The position numbers and the translations under genes are program-made. Of a DNA stretch of 64,000 nucleotides, positions 11,797-23,793 are shown one piece after another. The notes below the pieces were generated by a model that was not told the DNA's origin, searched no databases, and worked only from the letters and a program-made list of their open reading frames with translations. Source of the DNA: Metellina segmentata (lineage: Eukaryota; Arthropoda; Arachnida; Araneae; Tetragnathidae); the NCBI GenBank assembly GCA_947359465.1, contig OX375872.1, positions 76,737,100 through 76,801,099 of the forward strand. The letters run 5' to 3'. Each line of letters opens with the position of its first letter. Within the stretch, counting starts at the first letter, position 1.

Positions 11797-12877
11797 TTAT
11801 AAATATTCAATACTTAGTTCTAATGCACATAAGAATCTGCTAATACACTCTATGCTAAGAAAGAAAAGTTCAAGGTGTGGGCGGGTGAGCGTGCCGGTCA
11901 AGGTGTGGCGCCCACCCCGACCAATCCGTCGCCCTGGGAAGTTAGCGTCTATAGCTCTACGCACATCCAAGCTGAAATGGGGTGGTGCTCTGTCATGGTG
12001 GAACCACATACGTGCTTGTATGTTGGCTGCAACAGGTTGAAGTACGTCTGACAATACTTGTTATAAAAATGTGAGGTATGTTCTGCTGTCCAGTCGGAAT
12101 GGCAAAAGGTATGGGCCAATCAAATGGTCCCCCACAATTCCAGCCCAAACATTTACGTTGAAACTCTTATGATACGCATGAGGACGTGTGTCCTACGGAT
12201 TGTTAGATGCCCACACATGAAAGTTGTGCATATTAGAAACTCCTTCACGAGTAAAGGTGCATTCATCTGTGAATAACACATGTGCACTAAAATCAGGGTG
12301 CGCTGCTAGCTGTTGCCAACGTGCAAACTCGACACGTGGCCCATATTCTGCAGGTATCAAGGCTTCTACTTCCTGTCCATGGTAGGGGTGTAATCCTTTG
12401 TCCCGTAGTACTCGAGTGCTAATATCCGGACGATCTTCCACTCTTTGCAGAATGTCTTCTACAACTTATGGCATCCGCACACTCCTGCCACTCCCTGTAT
12501 CATGCATGCCGGTGACAAAGTATCCCGTTTCGCACAGGCACCGATGCAATCGCTCGAACATTTTTCGGTCTGGCACGTGTCTTCTCGGGAAACGCTGCAT
12601 GTACAGTCTTTCGGCTTCCAGAGCATTCCCATTCGCAAGACCATACATAAAATGCACGTCCTCCTTTTCCTGATTACTGTACGTCGCCATGCCTTCTGAA
12701 ATCCACGGTAGAAATGACGATGTGTAAGAAAACTCTCGCTTTAAGCTTTCCATTACAGCGCCGTCTAGCGGTTCACCCCTTGCTCTCCGTCCAAGCATTG
12801 AATGGTGAAAGTTGCTTGTTTAGATGTTTTCTATCACCCCTTTAAATTTTTGTCCATGAGTTTCGAATCACTCTGTA
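11797..12877 (-). mobile_element. Tc1/mariner-superfamily element with DUF4817-type transposase, 3' end lost
   Basis: The 5' side (right) ends near 12877 in TTTCGAATCACTCTG followed by TATA, which looks like a terminal repeat next to a TA target. No matching repeat is found on the left, so the element is truncated there. The segment is visibly GC-richer than its surroundings. Confidence 0.6.
11850..12690 (-). pseudogene. DDE transposase pseudogene with DUF4817-like N-terminus
   Basis: From a Met at 12690 the frame reads a helix-turn-helix region of the DUF4817 type (EKEDVHFMYGLANGNALEA, then a Lys/Phe-rich second helix). After a frameshift come RPDISTRVLRDKGLHPYH, then LFTDECTF with the first catalytic Asp, FHVWASNNP, and after another break WFHHDRAPPHFS with the second catalytic Asp and FPGRRIGRGG. 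The expected third acidic motif is out of frame (HLELFFLS). Several frames must be joined to read through, so the gene is dead. Families like this are abundant in arthropod genomes. Confidence 0.75.
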
Positions 12878-13301
12878 TATCTTTACCACCACGCCCATGG
12901 CCTGAATCTGCAAGACAATTCTTCAAAAAGTGTTCAAAGTTTTCATGCTTCGTGAAAAATAGAGTTACTACTCAAAGGTTGTTTTCTCATGAAAATCGGT
13001 ATTTCCACGAAGAATCAAGGATTCGTGGTTTTGTCATAGTAAAAACATGAAATAGTGACTCAAAAAATGCAGTTAGGTGAAAATCGCGGTTGGTGCTTTT
13101 GGCTTGGCGGAAACGATATGATAATCCCAAACATTTTTCAAAAACCTAAATATTACTCAAGTTCGTCATATCTTTATTCAACTTTTTGGATGCCCTATAA
13201 TTTCCGTAGTGACGAAAATTTAGGTGCAACTAAATTCCCAAACTAAGAAAGAGCTGAAAATTTGCATGGTCATATTAAAAGTCCTTCTCAATTTATTTTC
13301 A

Positions 13302-13420
13302 TCAAAATGTATTACGAGCCTCCTCTGGTGATGATACGTTCAGTGGCATGGAGTCAAATAGAGTCCTTATTCTATCATGCGGCAAATCATGCCACTGCTG
13401 CTTCAGATCCTTAATATTCT
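13302..13420 (-). pseudogene. Tc1-like transposase C-terminal relic
   Basis: On the minus strand a short frame reads LKQQWHDLPHDRIRTLFDSM and ends NTF-stop at 13302. This matches the C-terminal helix region of Tc1-type transposases (normally a Trp, then a run ending in SMP). Upstream coding (13421-13640) is too decayed to follow. Confidence 0.5.
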
Positions 13421-14017
13421 AGAGGTGTGCAATTGACGAACTAGAATTATCCAGAAATGCTTAATAGGAGAAACAACAGGGGATCTCGTTGTCCAAAATG
13501 AAGGGTTTCAACACCACAGAGACTCTCCAGAGAGAGGCGGGTTGTGTAACCGAATATTATTGTGCTGTTAAACTGCCACTTGGAAGCGGGACATGAAAGA
13601 TAAAATAACAGGTCGTGCGATCTGATGAACTTACCACTGTTCCGTCTAACTACCGCGTACCAGTATTAGAAAGGATCGACTATCGTAAGTGATGCCATCC
13701 AACACAGTGGTGGGCCCCTTTTAACAGTCGTCACATTTGGTTTGCCATTATGCAGCTACACTGAATTTCATCCAATGCATAACCTAGGCCACACAACTTA
13801 CCTAATAGATACATGTTATGACATGTGGTGACCAAAAGACCATCTCCATGATACATAAATACATCTCCGAGATATCTTGCTATAGCAAAAGCTGATTTAT
13901 CTTTCAGTTGAAAACTGCCCTGCAAAAACCTGTTACAAACTGTTACCAGTACTAAGCAGAGGGGGAATATTGTTTTTCCTACTTGGATCTCTATTCCCTT
14001 CGGAGCAATAGGGCAGT
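13421..14017. other. Unclassified segment, possibly decayed transposon
   Basis: The first 200 bp probably belong to the Tc1-like relic at 13302. The remainder shows no recognisable feature. Confidence 0.3.
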
Positions 14018-14096
14018 TGTATATCTAAGAGACATCTCGTCCTTAACAAAATGGACCATATCTTGGACGATATATCTCGTCGGCTTGTGGTTTCAG
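14018..14096. mobile_element. Family P MITE, fragment
   Basis: Contains GACATCTCGTCCTTAACA and GACGATATATCTCGTC next to CTTGTGGTTT, matching an end of family P. The CCCTCC end and both TTAA sites are absent. Confidence 0.5.
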
Positions 14097-15235
14097 CTCA
14101 CCGAAACTCATAGGAAATTTTCAAGCGAGATAATCCCTTTTAGACGAACTGTCTTACATGAGAAAAAAAATCTTTACCTGCATGTGTCCTGGGTAACTTG
14201 ATCTAGCGAATGCATTACCTACATCGAATCTGTATCATGATAAGTAGAGAACCAATTCTACACTAATAAACGAAAACTCACATTTAGAGAGACTCATTAT
14301 GGATACTTTCTTAATCCATCACTCATAGAAATTGAAACGAATCAAGACTAATGTAAGTTTTGTTCAAAACTTAATTAATTACGCTCGAATATAAATAACC
14401 CGAGCCTTACAATGTGAGGACAATCTGTTTCGACCCCAAAAGTAGTTTAAAACTAAAATTAAGTTACAGAGTCTGTTTTTCTGTACTAGAAAGGGATTCC
14501 TTACTTCTTCCTTCCTTCTGAAATTCACTTTTAGTATTCATTCTTTTATAAAATACTTTTTGTAAGATATTTCGAAAATACGTAAGACTATTTTGCCTGA
14601 TTAAAAAAAAAGACATTTAAAAAAAATCCAACTTGGATTTCTAATGTATAAAAAAGGAGAAAGGTAGCTGACTTTACGTTGTAATGGGGCAATACAAATA
14701 TATAAAAAAAATGATGATACCACTTAAATTAAATGAAGTCTTGGAGAACCTAAATGCAAGTGAAAAGTATCTTTTGGAACTGATCCCAACAGAAAATACT
14801 GCCAGCAAGCATTTTTAATTTTTAAGATAGTAAGGAATTCCGAAAGAAATTTTAAAGATTTTCAACCACATCGGATATCTTTACTTTTTTCAGGAAATTC
14901 TTAAAAAGATAGAAGCATTCGTTTTCTTTGATAAACTGTATAAATACCAATAAAAAGGAAAGCAGCAATTTTGCCTCTATAAAAACTATAAGCAAATTTG
15001 AGTAAGTTACGTTTTAGCCCATAATGTTTGAAAAGCGTAGGTTTCATACAGTCAATGTAATAACCTACTTTAAATCCTGATGTGCTTTAATTCATCTCTT
15101 TTAAATACAATGACTTGCCTATGCCCTTTTTTGGTTACCATTAACATTGAACTATAACAAAATTATCTATCAATAATATTATGTAACAAATATTAATAAA
15201 ACTTGAACTGAATTTTTTTTAATGTCATTTTTAAT
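14097..15235. other. Unclassified AT-rich segment
   Basis: Nothing recognisable seen. Confidence 0.4.
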
Positions 15236-16330
15236 CCTCTGAACGTCAAGCGACTTCCGAGTAGTATAGTATAGCATTTCGCATAATGATTGACAAACCA
15301 TTAATTGGATGGAAGAATAATAGCAAAGTTATATTTGTCAAGAAGGTCAAAACTACTTAGAAGTCAATTTGAAGTGTGGATACAAGCTTCCACGGCACAA
15401 GTAGTTATGGTACTGTCTTTCACACAATGATTGAATAAACTCGTCCACTCTCAATTCTCTCTCTGGCTGAAATAATTCCACAAAAGATAATATTGATCAA
15501 GAAGGTCAAAGCTGTTAAAAGCCATGCAAGAAAGACTAAAGGTGCAGTAAGGATATACAGTATTGACTTTCATATGACGATTCAATAAACCCATTTTATT
15601 GGTTGTAATAATCCTAGTAAATAGTTCATTGTATAAAACGGTCAAAACTGTTTTTTAGAAGGCACTCAGAGAAAACGTAAGGTCAGTACGGATATATGCT
15701 TTAACATCACCAGATTTCCGAGTAGTATAATACTGCCTTTCACACAGTGATTGAATAAACTCAACCATTCTCTCTCTGGTTTAAAGAATCCCACAAAAGA
15801 TTCTATTGGTCAAGAAGGTCTAAGCTTTTGATTTGAAGTCATGCAGGAAAGACTAACGGGGCAGTACGGATACATAGTACTGTCTTTCACACGACGATTT
15901 AATAAACCTATCTACTGTTGAAATAATCCTAGAAAATATTCCATTATATAAAAAGGTCAAAATTTTTTGTTAGAAGGTATGCAAGGAAGACTTTATTTCA
16001 GTACTGATATATGCTTTCAAGTCACCAGATTTTAGAGTAGTTTAGTACTGCCTTTCACACAATGATTGAATAAAAACTCATCCACTCTCTCTGGTTGAAA
16101 GAATCCCAGAAAATATTCTATTGGTCAAAGAAGGTAAAATCTATTTGTTAGAAGCTATGCAAGAAAGACTAAGGGTTACATAACGGATATATGCGTCCAT
16201 GTCATAAAGTACCTAAATAGGATAGTATTTATTGCCTATCACATAATGATTAAATAAACCCATCTATTATTGGTAGAATTTTGGAAAGATTATATTGGTA
16301 TAACAGGACAATTCTTGAATGGATGGATGC
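15236..16330. repeat. Decayed tandem array (family X), unit about 165 bp
   Basis: Six to seven degenerate units share the blocks CTTTCACACAATGATTGAATAA, split here as CTTTCACACAATGA and TTGAATAAAC, then TCAAGAAGGTCAAA and ATGCAAGAAAGACTAA. Units appear to alternate between two subtypes. Single copies occur at 18146 and 62845. Confidence 0.75.
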
Positions 16331-17469
16331 AGTTGAACTCTTCTGAGGGTAAATGTTAAAAGTAAGGTGGAACAACTAGTCCCTGATCATCTAATGGTAA
16401 TTGATTATGTTCCCATATTTCTCATTTAATCAAGAAAAATAGTCTAGATAATTAATACCTGAACAATCTGAATAAATGCTGATTAACCTAATGTGTTTTT
16501 GTAACATGATGTGGTGTTGGTTATACCATTATTATGAACTTGGAGTAAAAAAATATTAGCTATCAACCTAAAAATTTTACTATAGCAAATTTTAATGTAA
16601 TTTCTTAGCAAACACTAAGCACTAAAATTAAATATCAATAGTGAAATTACAAATTAGTTTTAAGGTAAATTTTTCTTGAGTAATGTGCTCTAATTGGTAA
16701 AATTCTGGCTAGTTGGCCCTGTTTTTATTTATCAACTCATTTTATAGATAACAATAGAAGTGATACATTATGGATAGGAGAGAGAATATATTTAAAAAAC
16801 AAAATATATCAGTTTTAACTATCATCTGTTCCTAATAAATGATTGTGTACAATTGTAAGAGAATGCGTTACATGTGATAAAAAAAGCTCTTCGATTTAAT
16901 GCAACGAAAAATCATGACTCAATAACAGAGTGCACATTAAAAAATTGGCTTAATGTACTACGTTACACGTAAAAAAATTTAAGGTGCCACATAATGGAAT
17001 TATAAACATACAAAATAAATATTTTAATAACCTTCAAGATAGTTTAAATTGCTTCGCAATTTAAGAATTTAGGAAAAAAACAGATTTTGTTTCTTTATAA
17101 CTTTTTCAAGGTCACCTCAGCAAAAACTGCAAGTCACACGCAAAAATTGGAGTTAAAATCGGAAAGAGTTTATTTTATTCACTAAGATAGGTGAGTAGTG
17201 ACATTAAAATTTTTTTGCTCTTGGAAGCTCCCTCAAAAGAATGACTTAACTATAAGCATTTAGTTAGCATAGAGATATAGAGTGAACATTAAATGCAGTA
17301 TTACAAAGATATATTGAAAAGTGAAATCATTATATGAATGTGGAAAATTATTTTTGTTTTAATCATTCAACCCGTAACATTGATGTTACGGGAACAAGGA
17401 TTACCATCTTTAATATCTAACACAACGAATTTACTTAGAAACATCGATGTTCAAAACTATCGGTGATTG
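16331..17469. other. Unclassified AT-rich segment with one short perfect hairpin
   Basis: No gene seen. At 17371-17392 there is a perfect inverted repeat, CCCGTAACAT / ATGTTACGGG, with a 2-base loop. Confidence 0.45.
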
Positions 17470-17719
17470 TTAAAACAATATATCTTGTCATTGGAAAACT
17501 GACGAGATTTTGATGGATGAGATACCTCGTCATTAGAAAAAAAATGACCAGATTTAAACGGACGAGATAACTCGCCATTAGAAGAAAACTGACCAGATCT
17601 TACATTCCATCATCATCAAGAATTCGGCAATATCTTGTTGACGAGACATCGCGTCATAAGCAAAATTAGTCAGATTTTGATAGACTCTATATCTTGTCGA
17701 AACCATTTGGAGTGTCAAT
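17470..17719 (+). mobile_element. Family P MITE
   Basis: Four palindrome-like sites are present, for example near 17521 and 17561. The CCCTCC left end is missing and the right end is decayed to TTTGGAGTGTCAA. Confidence 0.75.
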
Positions 17720-17767
17720 CATGAAAATAAGGATCCTTGTTTGCTCAGATAAACGTTTCTAATAATA

Positions 17768-17920
17768 CAGGCCTCGAAATATATTTTTTAATACAGGTGC
17801 ACCTTGAGCACCTAAGTTTTTTAATTAGGTGCACAGGTGCGCCTAGCGGTAAAACATTAGGTGCACAATTTTATTTTCATGTGCACAGTGCACCTGTGCA
17901 CCCGGGTATTTCGAGCCCTG
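17768..17920. mobile_element. hAT-type MITE with perfect 8-bp target duplication
   Basis: Left end CAGGCCTCGAAATA and right end TATTTCGAGCCCTG are inverted repeats of the hAT CAGGG type. The 153-bp element is flanked by the identical octamer TAATAATA at 17760-17767 and 17921-17928. The interior contains repeated GGTGCAC motifs. Non-coding. Confidence 0.9.
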
Positions 17921-18145
17921 TAATAATATATAATTAAAACAGTCAACTTAGACGGGTCTTAGTATTGCAGAATAAGTGCAAACAAGCTAATTAAGCTTAA
18001 TTAAACCCTATGGAATTTGTTTGAATATCGATAGCAGCACAGGAAATTGTTTTTTAACAACAGCTCTGTAGAGAATCCTTTTTATCTGTGGTAAAAATTA
18101 AAACAGAAAAATAAGGAGGTAATGTAACCAAACTAACTGAGTAGC

Positions 18146-18310
18146 GTTTGATTTCATGGTAGTGTAGTATAGCTTTTCTCCCACACAACAGCATAATATC
18201 TAAATAACCACTTACATTTGGTTGAATGAATACTAGGAAGGATTCTATAGATCATGCAAGTCAAACCTGATAAGAAGTTATGCAGGGAAAACTGCAGTTT
18301 GCAAGGTTAC
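18146..18310 (+). repeat. Family X repeat, single copy
   Basis: Same block order as the tandem array at 15236-16330: a GTAGTGTAGTATAGC-like start, then TTGAATGAATACTAGG, then TCAAACCTGATAAGAAG. Confidence 0.65.
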
Positions 18311-19418
18311 TTTTCTACGTGCATTAAAAACACGAGTATTACTTTAAATTTACAAACACTCTTGTCAAATCTAAACGGTTGAAATGAAATAAAACCTCTC
18401 AACATCCGTGTAAGGCACACTAGTGCCATTCTTTCATCACACCGGATGTTGAAAATTTCTGCCTAATAGGATTTTTTTAAGTATCTATTCATCTTACGAA
18501 AACGGTCCAATAAGAACATTTAAGCTTACAGCTTACGTTGTTTAAAAAAAGATTCCTAATCCTTTAAAAAATATCTTAGAAGTATTGGTGCATTTCACAC
18601 ACACAAATTATTTTATCCTTCTCCTCGGCTTAAGAGTGTTTTACAAATAAGTTAAACCAATATTCTATGATTGTGTATTTCTCGATTGACTAAAGATAAT
18701 AGATTCAATTCGATACCCCCTTACAATTAGCCCCTATTTAAGGGTACGTGCTTCTGGCAAAGTTTAGCTGTTTTATTTATTTTATAATTTCTGTTCATTT
18801 TTAGAATTCACTACCCCCTTTTTAACAAATGTTCATAACTTTTCCCTGTAAAATGCTTCACTTATTCTAAATTGCAAACATTTTTTCTAGTTTTTTCGAT
18901 TTAAAATTTTTTCTTTGCTACTTATCTATGCAAATTTTACTCTATCCTTTAATGTTGATATGCAAACTTTTGTTACAAAGAAACTGTGTAACACACAATT
19001 ATATTCCAATAGCAATAATGAGCTGCACTATAAAAAAAACTGAAGCAGTTCTGTTTATTAAAATCAACTGTTAATACTATATTTAGGTATACGAATTGCT
19101 GATTAAGTGCATACTTTGTGTTTAAAGTACGCAATTTAATAATAAAGGCTACTGTAGAAAATAAATTAAACAATTAGCTTCAATTAAAATTAAAGCTCTT
19201 AATTAACATTAATTAACTAAACATTATTTTCAACGAACCGTTTAAGCAAATATGCCCAAACTAAATCAGTAGTTGAAAAGGCTTACATAATTTAACAGAT
19301 TTTTGGTAATTCCCCTGCTCTAAAATATCAATTTTGGTCTTCGACCTAAATTTTAAAACGCTCAATATGTACAAAATAATTGGTGCTAGATTCTGATATA
19401 ACCCGATTCATCCGCATC
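18311..19418. other. Unclassified AT-rich segment
   Basis: No gene seen. A short interrupted inverted repeat (CAACATCCGTG / CACACCGGATGTTG) lies at about 18399-18452. Confidence 0.4.
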
Positions 19419-19789
19419 TTAACCTCACGATGATGTCTAAACGAGATAACTCGCCATTAGCAAAACTGATCAGATGGTCAAGATGTCTCGTCATTAGAAA
19501 AAAACTCATTTTTTATCATGAAAAAAACTGTCGATATGTCTTGTCATTAGCAAAATTGGTTATACCTTTATGGACGAGAAATCTCGTCGAAACCACCATA
19601 AGAATTAATCCTTCTATTGTTTGTCTTAACGAGATTCATCGTCATTAGAAATATCTTACCCGATTTCATCTCGTCACCATAACAAAAAATTGACAGTAAC
19701 TTTATAACGAGATATATCGTTATTAGCAAAATTGGACATATTGTTTAAAGTCGGACGAATCATCTCGTCAAAACCACTTGGAAGGTTAA
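19419..19789 (+). mobile_element. Family P MITE, enlarged copy
   Basis: TTAA at 19419-19422 and 19786-19789. Right end CCACTTGGAAGG. At 371 bp it is the longest copy, apparently by gain of extra palindrome-linker modules. Confidence 0.75.
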
Positions 19790-20189
19790 ATAAACGCAGC
19801 CTAATCGCCTAATCCGAAGTTGCATCTAGGATTTATCTCATACAAACGAAATGTCCTCATCGAAGTAATAAAATAAGTTGAACTTATGTATAAAGGACGA
19901 AGAGGCTTCTTTTATGTGCATACTAGATTTAGATTTCTTATTTCATGCTCCCTTTTTCCTGACTCTCCCAACCCTGTAAAGATTGTCCAGGTCAGACTCA
20001 TCGCATCAAACTCAATAAAACCCCAATCGTCTATGCCGGAGCAATCATTTCCCCACATTCAGACACCACGTTAGCGTTAAGGGAAGTCGTTTAAGTCGGA
20101 AAAGAGTTTATTTGGAATATAAAGTTTGAGACTGTTCCAGGCGGGTAAAAAACAAACATGCAAAAAGATGTCAAAAAATTAGGTTAGAC
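19790..20189. other. Unclassified segment
   Basis: Nothing recognisable seen. Confidence 0.35.
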
Positions 20190-20560
20190 TCCCCCCTCCC
20201 CCTAGGAGTACTCCCCCGTAATTTTTCGCAGGTGCTCCATGATAGGCCACCCTCGCGTTTGCGCGGTGGGTCTGGTGGAAAAGGATTATGAACATATCAA
20301 CCTCAGATGCCACCCTTCGCTTCTAGTTCCTCCTGCGACTTCGATGGTTGAAGACGGAATCTGCGGGTGCTCCCGGAAAACTCCTCTCGGGAAACTGAAG
20401 ATTCTTCCTCTTTGAAAGTTGCCGGCGCTCCTCACGAACTTTCTTTCTCACTTTTGCTATCAAAGTTGACAAAGAAATGTGAGAACTACGGAAAGGTAAG
20501 CAGAGAATGGACGCGTTTATGTGATTTTTTTTTTGTAAATATTTTCAGTTTAAGAGAAAA
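20190..20560 (+). promoter_or_regulatory. CpG-rich segment, candidate promoter and first exon
   Basis: This is a clear local rise in GC and CpG within AT-rich DNA (for example CTCGCGTTTGCGCGGTGG near 20251). On the plus strand it ends in CGGAAAG|GTAAGC with the GT at 20496, a near-consensus splice donor. A 43-codon open frame from 20367 reaches the donor but resembles no protein I know. A polypyrimidine tract and CAG follow at about 20548. No downstream exon could be recognised. It could also be a decayed GC-rich repeat. Confidence 0.35.
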
Positions 20561-20639
20561 CGTTTTGGGATGTTTTTGTGTAATTTATAAATGTCTCCTC
20601 TCTCGCGGGGTTAGCTCTATAACTGTTTGGATTTTGTTT

Positions 20640-22080
20640 AAAATGTAGTTCTAACATTAAAGATGTCCAGTGTTTGAAGGCAGAAATGTTGTGTTTCTGC
20701 TTGATTTTCATCTAAAATTTAGTTTTGCCATTGAATATTTACAGTATATAAATATTTAAATGTGGTTTAATGTAATTTAAATATTTTTATAGACGTTTAT
20801 AGGCTTTATGAACATCTACTCTTGCGCAAAAATAGTTTATAGCTACTTGAATTTTATTTAAAATGTACTTTTACCATTCAGTATTTCCAGTTTAAAAATA
20901 TTGAAATGGGAGTTTAATGTAATTTTAACATTTTTATATACATTAATAGGCTTTATAAATATGTACTCTCGCGCAAAAAAAGTGTTATAGTTACTTGAAT
21001 TTTATTTGAAATGTAGTTTTACCATTAAATATTTACAGTATAAAAATAATAAAATGGTTTAATGTAATTTCAATATTTTTATAGACTTTTAAAGGCTTTA
21101 TAAACGTTTACTATTCGCAAAAATAGTTTATAGCTACTTGAATTTTATTTTAAAATGTATGTTTACCATTGAATATTTCAAGAAAAAAATTTATAAAAGG
21201 TTTAATGTAATTTTAATATTTTTATAGACGTTTACAACTTTATAAACATCCACTCTCGCGCAAAAAAAGTTTTATAGTTATTTGAATTTTATTTAAAATG
21301 TAATTTTACCATTAAATATTTACAGTTTAAAAATAATAAAATGGTTTAATGTAATTTCAATATTTTTATAGACGTTTAAAGACTTTATTAACTTTTACTA
21401 TTCGCAAAAATAGTTTATAGCTACTTGGATTTTATTTTAAAATGTATTTTTACCATTGAGTATTTCAAGTATAAAAGTATTGAAAGGGGGTTTAGTGTAA
21501 TTTCAATATTTTTATAGACGTTTTTAGCTTTATAAACGTCTACTATCACGCAAAGATTGTTTTATAGCTATTTGAAATTTATTTTAAATATAGTTCCAAC
21601 ACATAAAGCATTTCCATAGTTTAAAGAAATCGAAATGACTTGTGATGATTTAGTTCGATTTATTGACGTATACGGGCAGTAATAGTTTTATAACTTATTG
21701 AACTATATTTAAAATGTAGTTTTAATATTAAATATTTCCAGTTTTGAAGACAAAATTTTTGAAGTTAGAGTATTTTTTATAAATATACACTCACTACAGA
21801 AGTTTGAGGATATCGAAATATTTTATAGTATAATTTTATAAATATATACTAACGTGCAAATATAGTTTTATAAATGCTTGAATTATGTTTAAAATATTGT
21901 TCTATCATGAAACACTTTCCTACTTTAAAGAAATCGAAAAGAATACTTTAATGCAATTTTATAAACGCATAGTTACTCTCAGGAATAGTTTTATATTTGC
22001 CTGAGCTTCATTTAAAATGTAGTTGTAACATTAAACATCTCCACAGTCTAAAGATATTGAATGTGTAAATGCAATTCTCA
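20640..22080. repeat. Tandem array, unit about 145 bp, decaying rightwards
   Basis: Roughly ten units share AAAATGTAGTTTTACCATT, AAATATTTACAGT, GGTTTAATGTAATTT and ATATTTTTATAGACGTTTA. Units from 20.7 to 21.5 kb are closely alike; later units are much more diverged. Several contain a TCGCGCAAAA motif like the DNA next to the CpG-rich segment just upstream. Confidence 0.85.
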
Positions 22081-23793
22081 CACATTTTTAGGGTTTAAGC
22101 TAATTTGCTATGAATTTAACATTTCAATTTTTCAAATTAAAAGTATATTAATATTTAGTTCCGAATTCATTAATTATTTTGTCCTTAAATAGAAAATGCG
22201 TTACTATATCTCGGTACCTATCTAAATAAAAAATCATGCAAACAAGAAATGGATTTGCCTTTCAAAAATTCGAGAAAAAGTTGTGAATTATATGTCTATG
22301 TAAAAGTGTGCTTTTTGATTGGTATTTTCAAATGTATAAAGAATGTTCAGACGTGTCGTTTGAATCGTAAACTTATTCATTAATTTTTTATTCCATATGT
22401 TGATTGTTAAACAATTGAACTCCATAAGTATGGGAGTAAATGTTAGCATATTTTAGGTGTTTTAATATATATTTGATCTTTTTAATATATTTTAGTATAT
22501 TTTTACGTATTAATATATCTTTACGTATTACTTTTTAATCGCAACGCGATTTGCTTCAATAAAAATCAATCCCAAGTATTGCACATTGTGTTGCTAAGTA
22601 CAATACTAAATGTTTTTTGCTTCAAACCAATCGTATTTTCTTTCTTTTTTTTTAAATTAGTCTTTTTTTTTTGTGAATACGCAAGCAATATAATAAATCT
22701 AAATATAAAAAGTTTAATAATAAAATCGGTAGTGTTTAAAAACGAAGTTAATGCGATGGGTGACATTTTTCGTGCGAAAGAAATTATAGTTCAATTTATA
22801 CAACTGAAACTGAATAGGCCACTTTGATTATTAAAGTTTTCTTGACAAATAAATAAGCAGTAATAGTAAAAAATACTTATTTCTATTTCACTTTAGTCTA
22901 TAATTTAAAATAAAAATTATTTATCTCGAAAAAAAACTTCTAGTCCTTTTTTTTTTCATTTGCATATGCTTCTCCTTGTTATTTAGTTTCACAATGAAAA
23001 TAGTCTTTTGATTCCCCAAAGATCATGAATTATGGATTCAACAATTACAGTACATAATGGCGAAAAAAGTCGAATGCTTACATTTATAAACGGAAAATAA
23101 GATTCAAAATTTAAAGTATTATGTGAAAATCTGTTTTTTAATTGTCAGAGAAAAAAAAACCTCTAGAAATTAAGTAGAGTGTGATTGAAGTATCAGTTGC
23201 ACCAATAAAATATAGACAAATCCATTTTCCTTTTCAGAAAATTAATATATTTAATTCCCTTGTATCATTAGAGATGTTCGTTAAAATATTTTTGCAGAAG
23301 TCGCAACGAAATTATCTTGCCAATAACGCACTTACTCTTCGCTAATGGTAAGAGCTTTTAAACAATATTTCCAGCAGAAATCGAAAGCGAATATGAAAGG
23401 TACACAATTATTTTTCTCAAAACCATAAAATAGAAACGTTTTTTGACTGAATATTTCTCCAAACGTATCTCATAGAAAAATCAACCAAATAAAATTACGA
23501 AGGAGTAAGTTTCCCCCTAAAAAAATTTATGGATTCTCTTTAAAACGCTCATAAAAGGACTGAATTTGCTTTTGAAATGCCAATCGACACGCATGTATAT
23601 TTCAATATAGGTATATTATTCTATTCGATGGGACGGTAATTAAATTTACGTCACAGGGACAAAATGCGCCAGGTGTTTGTCAATTATGCAAATTCGGTCC
23701 CTAATGCATGTTCTTATCATACGGCATTAATAGCCTGTCAGTGAGGCGCCTCGTCTCTGAGCGATGCTTAAAGATATAGCTGTTTGTAAATTA
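22081..23793. other. AT-rich segment with one GC-richer patch
   Basis: No gene seen. The patch at about 23640-23765 includes TATGCAAAT (a POU-type octamer) and TAATGCAT near 23690. A conserved regulatory element is possible but unproven. Confidence 0.3.

Noticed and set aside
11783..12040. 85-codon plus-strand frame with an Arg-Pro-rich middle
   Set aside because: Antisense to the GC-rich DUF4817-type transposase relic.
15236..16330. CRISPR-like regularly spaced repeats
   Set aside because: Whole units, not just short repeats, are homologous; this is a decayed tandem array.
20367..20648. 93-codon plus-strand frame as a complete gene
   Set aside because: It runs through the splice donor at 20496 and the polypyrimidine tract, and its second half is AT-rich repeat sequence.
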